64,000 nucleotides of DNA, from assembly GCA_013407085.1 (NCBI GenBank), contig JACCGJ010000555.1, positions 20,256 to 84,255 of the forward strand, written 5' to 3'. Source of the stretch: Atriophallophorus winterbourni. Taxonomy: Eukaryota > Platyhelminthes > Trematoda > Plagiorchiida > Microphallidae. A program made the translations under genes and the position numbers. The notes beneath the pieces were generated by a model. It was not told the origin of the DNA. It ran no database searches and saw only the letters and a program-made list of their open reading frames with translations. Below are positions 1 to 11,900 of this stretch, piece after piece (the first letter of the stretch is position 1; each line of letters opens with the position of its first letter).

Positions 1-399
1 AGTATCCACGAAAAACATGAAAGAAAGCTGGATGTTTCCAATTTAAGTAGCATCCATATCATCTTAAACATATTGTAGATGAACAAAGTAATGAATGCTA
101 AAGTGGTTTCGGAAACTAGTCTACAAAGCATTGTCACCATACTACGACAGCGTCGCTGATTCGTGTACAGAATGGAAAATGTTTGTATTCCAATAGATCT
201 ACTCTATGATGGGTTGAAATCGTTACTTTCATGTTTGCGTCTATGTGATTCAAACAAGGAGCAAAAAGTAATTCCAATTGTGACATGGAGGGAGGAAATA
301 TGTGTTTGGGTATATTTGTTTTTCCAAGTATGTGTGTAACAAGGAATAACTGTAGGATTTCAGCGAACTGGACACAAATCAGTATTATTTACTATAACA

Positions 400-960
400 G
401 ATTATAACCTTTGTTTAAAGATCATTTCGTTTGATAAGAAAACAATTTCCGATGGTAAATTGTTATACAAAAAGCATCCAAGGATTGAGTAAAAATTGCC
501 TCCACAGTTCAACCGAGAATGTGGAATTTGAAGTGTCAGGTTATGACTGGGGGGTCGGGATATTGGAACCAATTGTAAAAGGGTGTCTGAGTGGGTTGGA
601 CCCATTTTGGATTATTTAGCATGTTAGGATTAAGTCAGCTCTAATGCCTCGAGGGTGCACAATCCAAGTCTGGTCAGTCGCTGCTCAAATGGTAGATTAT
701 GCAATCCAGTAACCATCTTAGTTGCCTTATGATAAATCCTTTCGAGCAGCGAGATGTCTTTCACCACCCATGGTGTCATAGCCTAAACTGTATAGTTCAA
801 AACGGAATGTATGAGTATGTTTTGAGTATCTTTGACAATGAGTGCGGTGGGAAACGTCCCAAAATTCGTCTGAGCAGGTGATAATGTTTCCTAACCATGA
901 TTTATATTTAGAGTTGATAAGTTTTAGACTAATAAATCCGAATTGAAAAGGGAGTTCCTT
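400..960 (-). mobile_element. CR1-like retrotransposon fragment, RT C-terminal region
   Basis: In shifting minus-strand frames the sequence encodes the region after the RT palm: a segment corresponding to WVVKDISLLERIYHKATKMV near 700-780 and LTLQIPHSRLNCGGNFYSIL near 430-530. These are the conserved C-terminal blocks seen in the better copy at 37.1-38.4 kb. Frameshifts show it is dead. Located downstream of the UNC13 stop. Confidence 0.8.
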
Positions 961-1252
961 CAAGTTCTGAGAAATAAATGGGTTTTATAGAAAATGCATA
1001 TGCAATTTATGAATTTTTGCAATCATAAACACGATGTCAAGAATTTAAATGAGACCGCAAATGTTCAAGCAGTTCCCTTTGGCAAAGGTATCATGAAGCA
1101 AATGGTGGATATGATGGCGTTCTAGAAGACATTGCTGTCTTTGTTTACACGACTTGAAATCCAGAGGAATTTTATAGGCTGTATAAAGCGATAACCAAAT
1201 TAGTGGTGGCGTTTGGATGGCGATTGAATCACGTTTCACTGTTCTGACTAAT

Positions 1253-1300
1253 TACCTTGGTCTGACAAAGCTTGTGTGGCAGCAGTAAATCTTTACGAAA
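1253..1300 (+). ncRNA. Decayed class C hammerhead-like relic
   Basis: Plus strand shows CTTGGTCTGACAAAGCTTG, resembling the 5' half of class C, but the core GA is changed to AA and no GAAA follows at the right distance. Almost certainly inactive. Confidence 0.35.
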
Positions 1301-1361
1301 AAGCTGCTTTAACCTGTAATCATGAAAATAAAGTTTGCAATGAATAGGTTATAGCAAGTTT

Positions 1362-1405
1362 TTGGTAACGTTTCGCTTCTGAACACAGAAGCTTCGTCAG
1401 ACCAA
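1362..1405 (-). ncRNA. Hammerhead-like ribozyme, class C
   Basis: Minus strand: stem I UUGGU/ACCAA (5 bp), core CUGACGA, stem II GCUUCU/AGAAGC (6 bp, perfect), core GAAA, minimal stem III AC/GU, cleavage triplet GUU. Position 7 of the core tolerates any base, so CUGACGA is acceptable. One extra A sits between the core and stem II, a departure from consensus. Confidence 0.6.
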
Positions 1406-1895
1406 GAGTGTCGGTACGAACAGTGTTCAAGTTTTAATGGCATTTTCTTGTCCAATCCTGAATTCCATAAGCTAGACATGGGAGATCAAGACAATTGATC
1501 ATACACCCTAAATGATGTGTTAATCTCTAAATTGTTTATTTAGTGTGCAGGTGCGAACAGCGTCCGCTGACACGCTGCTTATGTAATCCATGTGTACATT
1601 ACGTGTTATGCACGTTAATCCTTATCCGCTGCAGAATTGAACGCCAGCTTGTTGAGATATCCGCCCCATCCACCTTGTTCACCGCATTCGCCCCAGCCTT
1701 GGTTATTTCAACAGCCTCGGCGTGAAGTCTTTCCCTATAAGATTTCACACCCCGTCTTATCACTTCCACGTTAACAAGATCTACACTGTGTCCAGTGTCT
1801 GGCACGTGTTCACCTTGCTTTAACCTTTTGTCTTCAAATTTATTTCCCCAAAAATGACCACTCAATCGCTCAGGACATATTTCAAAGCGAGTCAT
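1362..1895 (-). mobile_element. Penelope-like element fragment: GIY-YIG endonuclease tail and hammerhead motif
   Basis: Minus-strand frame 1599-1895 encodes [20 protein letters not shown] then AEAVEITKAGANAVNKVDGA DIST, the C-terminal half of a Penelope-type GIY-YIG endonuclease (compare [19 protein letters not shown] at 53.9 kb). Downstream on the same strand lies a hammerhead-like motif (1362-1405). The reverse transcriptase is absent. Confidence 0.8.
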
Positions 1896-2631
1896 GTTTA
1901 ATCACACTATCCGCGCGCAAATACGTAAGCGAGGGAATCTGAACACCGGCTCCACAACTTGTCTTACGTTGCTTGGTAACCGTAGTTGGACTAAATTTTC
2001 ACAGTTTGCATTTGTCCAATTGTATCAAAAGAAATTTTTCGGGGGCTTCTAATCGGCCATGCATAACATTAATTTCTCCACACCTTTTATCCGCTTTTTT
2101 TCGTTGAATGTTGACGCTATCAGTGGGCCAAATACATCATTTTTCGTATCAACTGAGCGCGAAATTTTGAACGAATTACGAGATACCAAGAATTGCTGTG
2201 AAACGTTCGTCCCAAAACTTTTGGTTACGTCATTTGCTTAGAAACGGGATCATCTGTGGAAATTGTCAATCAAGACGGACAAGAAACATCGTTCAGTCGA
2301 CGAATTAATTTCAAGACATGCCCGTCAATTTTTTGTTAGATTTTTTGGTGAAAATATTGTTACTAACAATTTCTTAATATTATTCAAAATATAGTGTTTG
2401 TTATTTGTATTTAAAAAAAACACATTTCGTGATTCGTTGTATTGCAAAATTGATAAATAGTCGTGAGTATCTGACGCAACCATGTTGCAGCAAAAAAATA
2501 AATGCCATCGCGTAGAGCTGAACCATAACCAGGAATAATCTAGCAAATTATGTACACGAATGAACGAGGAAAAATACGGATCGGTCAACGCTTCCATTTG
2601 GTCGTCTCCCACCATGAACAAAAGGCACTGA

Positions 2632-2944
2632 TCAAGAACTCTTCTCCGGGGACTGACCGAATGATTCGTGTTCCACTCGGTAGTCCGATTTGGCGCGAAC
2701 AAACTCTCTGGCAACCTCGTCCGTTTGCAATCGTTGTGAGAGCACGCGCAACACGGTCCATCCGGTTTCCAGATAGTGAAGTCGTTTCCCCAACGGAAGA
2801 CGTAACGGCGTTGCGCCCAAATTCAATGCCCTGGACAAGGAGAGAACAGTGACCCCAACGAGGCGGTCACTGCGTCCAAAGCAATAATCTTTCACGGCGA
2901 AATGGAGTTCGTACCATTCGGGATCACCTTGACTGGAAAGATAG
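2632..2944 (-). CDS. UNC13: UNC13 last exon (25), C2C end and stop
   Basis: 313 nt (1 + 103 codons + TGA). Encodes [20 protein letters not shown] then [20 protein letters not shown] and a conserved tail [15 protein letters not shown]. The stop follows about 25 residues after the conserved part, a normal length for the family C-terminus. Acceptor CCCCACAG. Confidence 0.96.
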
Positions 2945-5900
2945 CTGTGGGGCGAAAAGGAGCTGGGTCACGTCTCGCGGAAATGGACCTTCTTGGCAGA
3001 GTGTAAAAGTAGCATGATTGTGCTAGGGAGTATGTGCCACAAAATAACGTATGATGTATGGATCATATTATTTACGGGCAACAAACACGCACATTTATAA
3101 TCCCGTTTCAAGTAGCGAGCATTGTGTGCTAGTGAACAGTTATCGTCAGATAGTTACCATATAAAATAATATTCATGACGGCGTCTTTCCTGTGATAAAA
3201 GGAGATTAAATCGCGATGCCTTTAATCAACAGTTTCATGCTAGTCGGTTCACGTTTTGCCGCATGATGGTTAGTCAAAAATACCTTGTTCATCTTGGAGC
3301 AAATACACGAAGTCGTGTTACAGAGATAACCCCATGGTGTCCATTCTTAAACCTAATCATGCTGCTTTCATCTTAAGTGTACTGCTGACTTGGCGCAGGG
3401 GATGTGAGCAGTCCACGAACTAGTACTTTATTCTAATATCTCATATCTACTGCAAGAATCAATCAACTCGAATTTAAACAATGTTTGGTCTGAAGAAAGA
3501 TTAAGCTATTTATTTGCCCAAACATTGAATGGCGAAAGGCGTATTGTGAAAACTCCATGCTGTCAACTGTGAAGGAAGAGGTAGGTGCCTTGAGACTTCC
3601 TACCATCTATGGCGTTCGAAGGCTGGGACGTGACTGAATATAAATCTGCAGCGATCTTGTCTACGATATACGGGCTTGGGTTAGCTTGATGCGAACCCAC
3701 CTGAAGCTGGCTAAACGAGCCCTGAAGCAAGACGCACAAAAGTCAAAGTAATTAAACAAGATATACCTCAATGCCACTGCTAATAAGATTGACAGCCAAT
3801 CTTTAAATGACTGATCCAAACAGCGGATCTAATTCAATCGATCTGATGAATGGGATTTTTCGGATTGCCCATATTTCATGCAACTTTATGTTTGTTGGCA
3901 TCCTTCGGTCGATGTCAACCATGGATGTACATCACAATCGCGTGATTGTTTTCATGTTCCACGGCTTTTAGAATGACTAAACAGTCCGATTTGGGAGTAA
4001 CATTCTCTCCGTGCAGCGCTCGCAACGATAGGCAGAACTCGGTCGATCGGCGGCATGATCTGCGTTCAGCAACGAAAGGCTATATCTACTTTTCCCCAGC
4101 CTGCAGATGGAGCGGATGGGGCAGAAATATCCACAATCTTGCGCTCCGCACTGATACGAAATTAAATAGTTTTTATTCACTTTATACCTACTAGTTAATT
4201 AGATTTTTGTTTTTCTTCAAACATAGCCTTAGCCCCGTTAGTTATGTAATTTTACGTATGTGGGCAGCTGTGTTAACTGACCTTGACTGTGTTCACTTGT
4301 ATCAGATTGATGTGGATACACACTGTGAGGAAAATGGACACTGATCGTGGTCATTCCCACGAGACGTGACACACTGTAGGCGTGCTATAGACTGTTTAAC
4401 AGTAAGGTCAAATCATCCTTGGTCTGACGAAGCTTCTGTGTCAGAAGTGAAACGTTACCCAAAAAACTACTCTAACAGATTGCACTCAAATTTCCTTGCA
4501 TTGTGAATACACGATCTGTCCCAAACATATTCCAATCGATTGCTGACAATTTTCCATTATGTATGTGTGACCGATCACACGTTCAGAAGCAGAGCGAAAA
4601 AATACCGAACAGCGTGGGAGCAAGAACACACCCTTGTTTCACGCCTCGGCGAATTTCAAAGGCTTCTGAACTGAAACCGTTAAAATGGACTGAGCCTTTC
4701 GTGCCTGAGTGGAATGAAATAACGAGTTTTAGCAGTCTTTGGGGGGCAGCCTATTAGATCAAGCATTTTGAAAAGACCCTCCCTGCTGACATAGTCGAAC
4801 GCCTTCGTTAAATCAATAAAAACAGCGTATAATGGCATACGATGTTCCCGATACTTTTATTGAATTTTTCTCAGGGAGAATATCATGTCAACGGTTGATC
4901 TTTCCTTGCGGAAGACAAATTGAGATTCGGAGTAAACTCTATCAGCTAAAACTTGCAGCCGGATCTGTAAGATTTTAGCAAACAATGTGCCTACAACATC
5001 CAGAAGGGAGATTTCTCTGTAATTGCTGCAGTCGCCTCTATCTCCTTTATTCTTGAATAGCGTGATGATCTTTGTGTCTCGCATCTCTTGTGGGACAAAC
5101 TCTTTCTGCCAGCGCTGAAGAAGCAAATGGTGAAGCGGTTGTAATAATGCTGCTCTACCGCAGTTGATGAGCTCAGGTGGAATTCCGTCGTCACCAGGGG
5201 CCTTCCCATTCGCTAAGCGGTCGATTGCTCTATTGAGCTCATCAAGAGTAGGGAGAGTATCTAGATATTCAATAGTCGGCAACCGCTCGACATTTTCAAA
5301 TACATGTGGTAAAACCGTACTCTCCCTAGAGTAGAGAGAGGAGAAGTGCTCTACACATCTTTCCATCTGCTGAGTTTTGTCCACAATCGGGTCACCAGAT
5401 ACAGACTTAATGGGAGCCGTGTTAAGTTTGTTTGGACGAATGGCTCTCTTGATCCCATCATACATGTGGTGAAAATTTCCAGTATCCGCAGCTTTTTGGA
5501 TACTAAGGCTAATTTCTGTCCAGTAGTCATTTGCACATCGCCTTGCAGTCTGTTGGACAATAATTATAGCTGCCCTAAGAAGACGTAAGTTTTCATATGT
5601 TGACATGGCTTTGAACCTCAAAAATGCTGACCGTTTCTCTTCCAACACAGCAGTCATCTCAGAAGCATTTGCTTAGAACCAGTCGCTTATTCGAGCTTTC
5701 TTCGGACCGGAAGTGGAAAGTGCGACTCGTCATATGCAGCTTTTTATCAATTCCCAGATTTCTGAAGCAGATTCAAGTGGGGTTGTCTTGTTGAACTCGT
5801 CCGTGAAGGCTTTTGCGAATCTCGCAGTTAGATTAGGTTCGCACATGCGAGTGACGTCTATCCTAGGCTTAGCAGACAATTTGGTGCGGCACGATTTTGA

Positions 5901-8900
5901 GGACTGTTGTGAGGTTATGGAAAAAGCGTGTTTTTCAGCAGGCGTCGCAGAGAGCGTCGGTGCATAAGCGTCGACCAACGTAATAGTACCAGTAATGCAC
6001 TTCAGATTTAGAGACCAAATGCGTTAGCTCCCGCTGCTGCTCGGTTCTATTGCTTTTGGTATGCTTTTTCGCACGCCAAGCCTAACTCCATACAGTCGAG
6101 GCTCATCAGAGCCCATTCCTTTCCAAACAAATGTGTAATCTCTTTCTGTTAGCATACCAGTGTCTGGTAATCGCGTCTCTTGCAGGGCAGCCACGTTGAC
6201 CTTCAGCCTTTTAGCTCATTGTTCATCACATCTGACTTTCTTACGCCTCTGATATTCGAGACGTCGTCGTGAAATCCTGGGAGCATGGACCAGTTTCCAA
6301 GTTTCAAATCTGACCTTACAACTACACACCACAAAAAGTAATTAATTTGGAATTATAATCTCAAATAGCAAATCGTAATTTATGGACAAACTGGGCGAGA
6401 GATACAGCATTCACGCGTTCAGAGTGCGCCAAAAGTTGGGCTTGCAAAAACTTTATTTTACTGTCTGACGCATTAAGTTTGGAGTGTCTAGATAACATCA
6501 GAATGGCTTGAAAAGTCAGATATTACGTCTCAGCCATGAATACAACTTTTTCAAACTTTTTTGAGAGTAGATCGCTCAACACGTCATGAAATTAAGAAAA
6601 AATCATGACACCAATGTTTCTAGCGTTTGGAATCGTATTCACCGTTTGCATACGTAGCAAATTTATCTTTGTGTAAGAAACCTCATATTGTGGAAATTGT
6701 GAGTTGAATACATTGTGATGATCTGAGCAAGCAAATACCGAATTCAAGAAAACTTTCGGTCGGAATTAGGCTCTATTTAATTCACAATAAATCATTGCTT
6801 GCTGCTAAATTGCTAAGAATATTAGCGACAATTCGTGAATACTCATTTTCTTGTTTATAAATAATGTGACATTCTGCTACCCATGATACCCGTGCACTTT
6901 AACTAGCTATCGGATTTAATAATATTTAAGCTCATGCAATCTGAGGGTACAGCTTGATGGGGTTCGAGAACGGCCATTGTGATCGAATTGCTATCCCTTT
7001 GAATAGAGCAGCACAACCAAACTTGCTATTTGTAAAAATTGTCTGTGAGATTATCCGTATCAAGTGGTGTTACTCTAGTATGTGCGAGGTTCAACATACA
7101 CTCAGAAATGATAATCAATTTTACCATGTGCATGTCCTGTGTTCACCGTATCCTGCGCCCCACGTGACGCTTCAGTTTAGCGGAACAGTTTGGGTCATGT
7201 TAGAATATATCCTACAGTTCCATTTAGTCTATGACTCTTGAAAGGGCTTTAAAACCAGTATTTTTTTTCTGTTTTTCGCTGCTAACGACCTTGCTAGGGT
7301 TATAAGCACCGCAAGCATTCCGTTGATTTATATGCCTCATGAAAAAAACAACATAAACAATGCTTCCTTTTGAACCGGCACTCGTAGGGACTAGCGTTCC
7401 ACATAAAATAACCTGTAAAACTTGAGGATCGCGAAGGATTTCATGTAAGAAGATAGAAATAGAACTGATCAACTTTGAAAATACGAAAATGTTATTTATG
7501 AACGTGCGTCATTTAGTTGCGACTAAATCTCTCTTCGCCTCCTCGAGGCTCAGCAATCCATACCCTCAGGTAGACATTAACAATGAATCAAGGAATCCAG
7601 GCTGACGGACCAAAATGTATAGAGAATTAGAGCCAAGCGTGCAGAGGAATACACTAGAGCGAGGTTTGTTTAAAAATGTTTGCTGACTTACAAAACAATC
7701 GATTCGTTGTACGATGGCATATTTGTGGAGGACTTCGATTTGGTGGCGGCTTTTCTCTTGCGGTCGGCCAACAATGGCCCAAAAAGGTACACCTCCACGA
7801 ATGGTCGGAATACGCCCGTTGTGACGGACCATTGCAAATCTGAAGCTGTGAGCACTGCAAACACGCAAATGTTAAAAAGTTTAGTTTTAATGGGATGGCA
7901 TATTAGTGTAACAGAAACGGAATTTCGAAAAGACGGTTAAACATATTAACCCTACTACGATAGTGTCGTTTCCGCTAGTTGTGTTGGAAAAGATATACGT
8001 GAAAGGAAGCCAACTCTTAGATTAGTCCCATCCTTTGCAGTTGTTAGGAGGGCACCCTATTAACGAATAAAACAACCCGGATTACCCGATGTACCAAAGT
8101 CGCAACGGAGAGAAATCGGGGATTCCTGGAGTCGGAGCTTGGCAAGGTTTTCATCTGGGACTTGACGCGCCCTCTCACAGCTGTCAACGATAATGTTGTC
8201 ATGAGCGAATACGTCCGATACCAATGAATCCCCGATTTCTCTCTGTTCCGACTTTGGTCGATAAGGTAATCCGGCTTGTTTTATTCGTTATGAGGATGCC
8301 CTCTTAACAGCAGTAAAGAACTGGAAGTTTTTCAAAATTGATCCATGACAATAGGCGACTCTAAAACACAGAATACAACGGAAAACAGACCAACGGCATC
8401 AAATTCAAAACGGTTTGTTCAAGAAACAATATAAAACACCAGATAAAGGTTTTGACCGACCAGTACTACGCAGAGATGTTGATATTTCTCAATGAGCCTG
8501 ACATGATTTTATCCAACTTTATACCCGTTCGAAGCGGTAAATGTAAGAACCTGAGCTTGTGCACAAGATGATCACTCCGACCGAGGGGGCAATGCAGTCA
8601 ACACTCTCAACTGCCTTTGTCTTGGAAGTAAGGATTAAATTCAAAACGAACAGCAAATCTGATCCACTTCTGTGAGTAAAGTCGGATACATGGTTATGCA
8701 GTGGAAACGTGTCGATCAGCTCCCGGAATGTATGATCGAGTGTGTGTAGAGGATGATCTGATTAGACAAAGAGATGGGGAAGGTTGTACTCCCCCATGAC
8801 CAGTAAGTGGTGAGATTCGCATCTCTCCGGCGTACTTTATAGCTTCTAACAATCTGCTGTTTTGAGCATTCGTCGAGGCTGGACGGCGATGTATTATGTC

Positions 8901-11900
8901 GACGATTAAGTCGGCCTATGACTCCTGTGCAAGGGTACACCAGATGTTATCTTATGCTTCAAGTTTGAAATCGAGAATCTTCATGCACTGAAGACGTATT
9001 TGACCGTATAGGGCCACACCACCAACTTTTCGCGAGCGATCGTTCCGTAATAGTATGATGTTGGGGATCGACAGTTCGCATTCAGTCATGCAAGATTGAA
9101 ACCAGGTTTCAATAACAGCGACGAGGTCGGGTGAGCATCGTTTGCACAGCCCGGTTAGTTCAGTCAAATTATTGAACAAACTTTGGGCATTCGCATAGAG
9201 ACATTTGAGTGATCTTCAGCACGATTTGTCCGTAACGGTGTTAATTTATCCGACGCTGTCGACGTACAGGTTTAGTTCAGATCGGACAGCATTCGTCAGG
9301 TTACTTGACAAAAATGCCACCATAAGTGGATTTGAACCTTTTTCTTGATAGTTCGGCGATCAAGGTATCCTGTACGAGTCACCTACCACCGAATTTTGGG
9401 AACCGATAGTCTCGGTAACAAATGACCACTGCTAACGATCGTTCTCTTTTCTTTCTTAAACCGTTGTGGCCCTTGTATTTTCGGAACGTCAAGCAGAATA
9501 ACACTCTTCCATGATGCTTGATCCCGACCATTTGGTTTCGTTATCTATCCCACCGTGGTACGTCGGCATATATATGGTTGTGTGAGTCACTTTGTGCTCG
9601 GAGCATTTTACATGTCCTATTCCTAAGCAATCGTGGTTTTGTTTTTATTCGGGGACTTCGGGTGACGAGCAAGCCGAGTTACCGACGACGGGTACATAAC
9701 ATCTAAACCAATTCGACTGCCCATTAGTCCAATTTTCAAGGTCATGTTTTTGCCTTGCTTGAAACAGCATGACTTCTGACTCAGGAATATTGGTGTAGAT
9801 TACGCTTAAAGTTTTTCCGTGATTTATAGAATTTTTGGGCTCCTTATGATGTGAAATGCTTTTGTTCAGAACAATTACCTGCTTTAGTCACCATCAGGGC
9901 AAATGTTGGCTTGTTAGTGAGACGCATGCACTACGGGCTTTTTTGTAGTAACATCTGAGTCAGGAATCAAAGGTCTATTAATGACGTTTTTATCAGTTCA
10001 GTCGATTGTTGAATCAATGGTTCCAGTCCATTTAAACGCGTTTAAATTTCATTGTCAGCAGTGTTTGCCTCAGAGAATGTCACTGTTGTTCTTGCTTTGC
10101 ATTCCTTACAGACTTAACAAACGCCAAGACAAATATCTCCATTAATACTCGATACTAAATCTGAGGTCAGCGATTTATCGCATTTTGCATGCACTGTTGA
10201 CAAGCAAGCGTAACACGTGACAGACCTCGAGTTTATCGACTTCAGGCAAACCGTTCACGTGCAGCCCGATGCGCTTTGCTTTTTTTCGGGGTCATCCGGT
10301 CAGGGTTGTGAGCAGGACTATTCAGTGGTTTGTGCACAAGCAATGGTTCTGTCGAGCGATCGATGATGAATATCGTGAGCGCGATAAAAAGCGGTGTTCA
10401 CGAATGAGAACAAAATCAGAATTGAATCCGACGATATGCTTCGGTAGTTGATCGCATGATTTTGAATATATAACCTGACGATGACGTTAATCCTCTTGAG
10501 GACTTGAATAGTATTAACAGCATTTCACGCGTAGATCAAATATGGGAAAATCACATTAAATCCGAATTTGCTCGTATTATTGAATACCGCTGCAAGAGTT
10601 GTATATCCAGAAAGCTGAATTTGAGCGGAGTTCAACAAAGTATAATGTATCCACGTGCGTTTAAGTGTAAGAAGAGTATATCCTGATAACCAGCATCTCA
10701 AAATAATGCGACCACACGGCGCGTATGGATAAAGTATACGCGGTGATGTGTGCAAGCTGGTGGTGATGGAATCGCTTTCCATGCGATTTAGCACGCAAAC
10801 AAGCACAAAACAAAGCTGGGCCATGAATCCAAAGTTCAGTGAGGCACGATTGATATTTGCCGAAATCTACACTCAAAATCTACTTGTAACAGCCAGGCAT
10901 CTAGTCTCCCACAATGCACATCTGAACAAGAAAACATTAAAATAATGATAAAGAACAAACAATGTTCAAAGCACTGTTGCCAACATCTCATACAGTAAAC
11001 CATGGGGTTCAACATAAGAACAGATAGCAGCCGGCGGAGAAATGTAAAAAAGCATCTTTGTACTGCATTAGGATTCAAAAACATAATATCTTCGTCTACA
11101 TCTATTAAGGACAAGAAAAACGGGTGCTGTAAACGACGATCAGTGGCTGTGTGTAAGGTCCAGCATCTAAATCACCGAATGTTTCCGGTTTTAAAGGATT
11201 TACACTACTAAAATCGTAAAAGTATCGCTTTATACCTTTGACGTTCACTTTGTATTCCCCGGTACCCGGATGTTTGAATATTTCAACTTGTACGGTGAGA
11301 AATCCAACTGGGTCTTCTTCCGCAAACATATCTGTTGAATAAATAAGAAATAATAAGAAAATGATGCCACTCTAGATCACGAGAATGCCGATAATAATAG
11401 ATTTCTAATTGTTAACTCTATAAATTAAATATTAACGAGAACGTAAAACTGAAAGAATCAAGGGCTTTGCTTAGTTCCGGTTTCTTTAGCACAAGGCTAA
11501 CATTGTGATATGCTTTTACCTACTAGACTGGGTTTCGGACTGTTGCAGATATTAGCACCCAATGTAGTGTTGCTCTCGCAATTTCAAAACGAATTTTACA
11601 CACATTATGCAAGTGCGAAGTGCATTAGCAATTAGTGTTAGCTTTCGGGTGATATATGGAATACTAATCTTCGGAACAATACAAGATTAGGAAGCACCAA
11701 AAGCCCGACAGCTGCAATCGTAAACTCGTAATAATTCGGGTTTTTTGACAGATTGTATTAGAACGGTTCAAGCGACAACCTTCACAGTCGCTATCGAACG
11801 GTATGTAATTCTTCGAGATCGGTTTAATGATCCCAGCGTGGTGAGGGATTGAATTGAAGCGCTTAGCACGAAATCGTTTGACGAATTAAATTAAATTGAC

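Noticed and set aside
1..399. Possible downstream gene at the left edge
   Set aside because: No coding, splice or repeat signal found in the first 400 bases.
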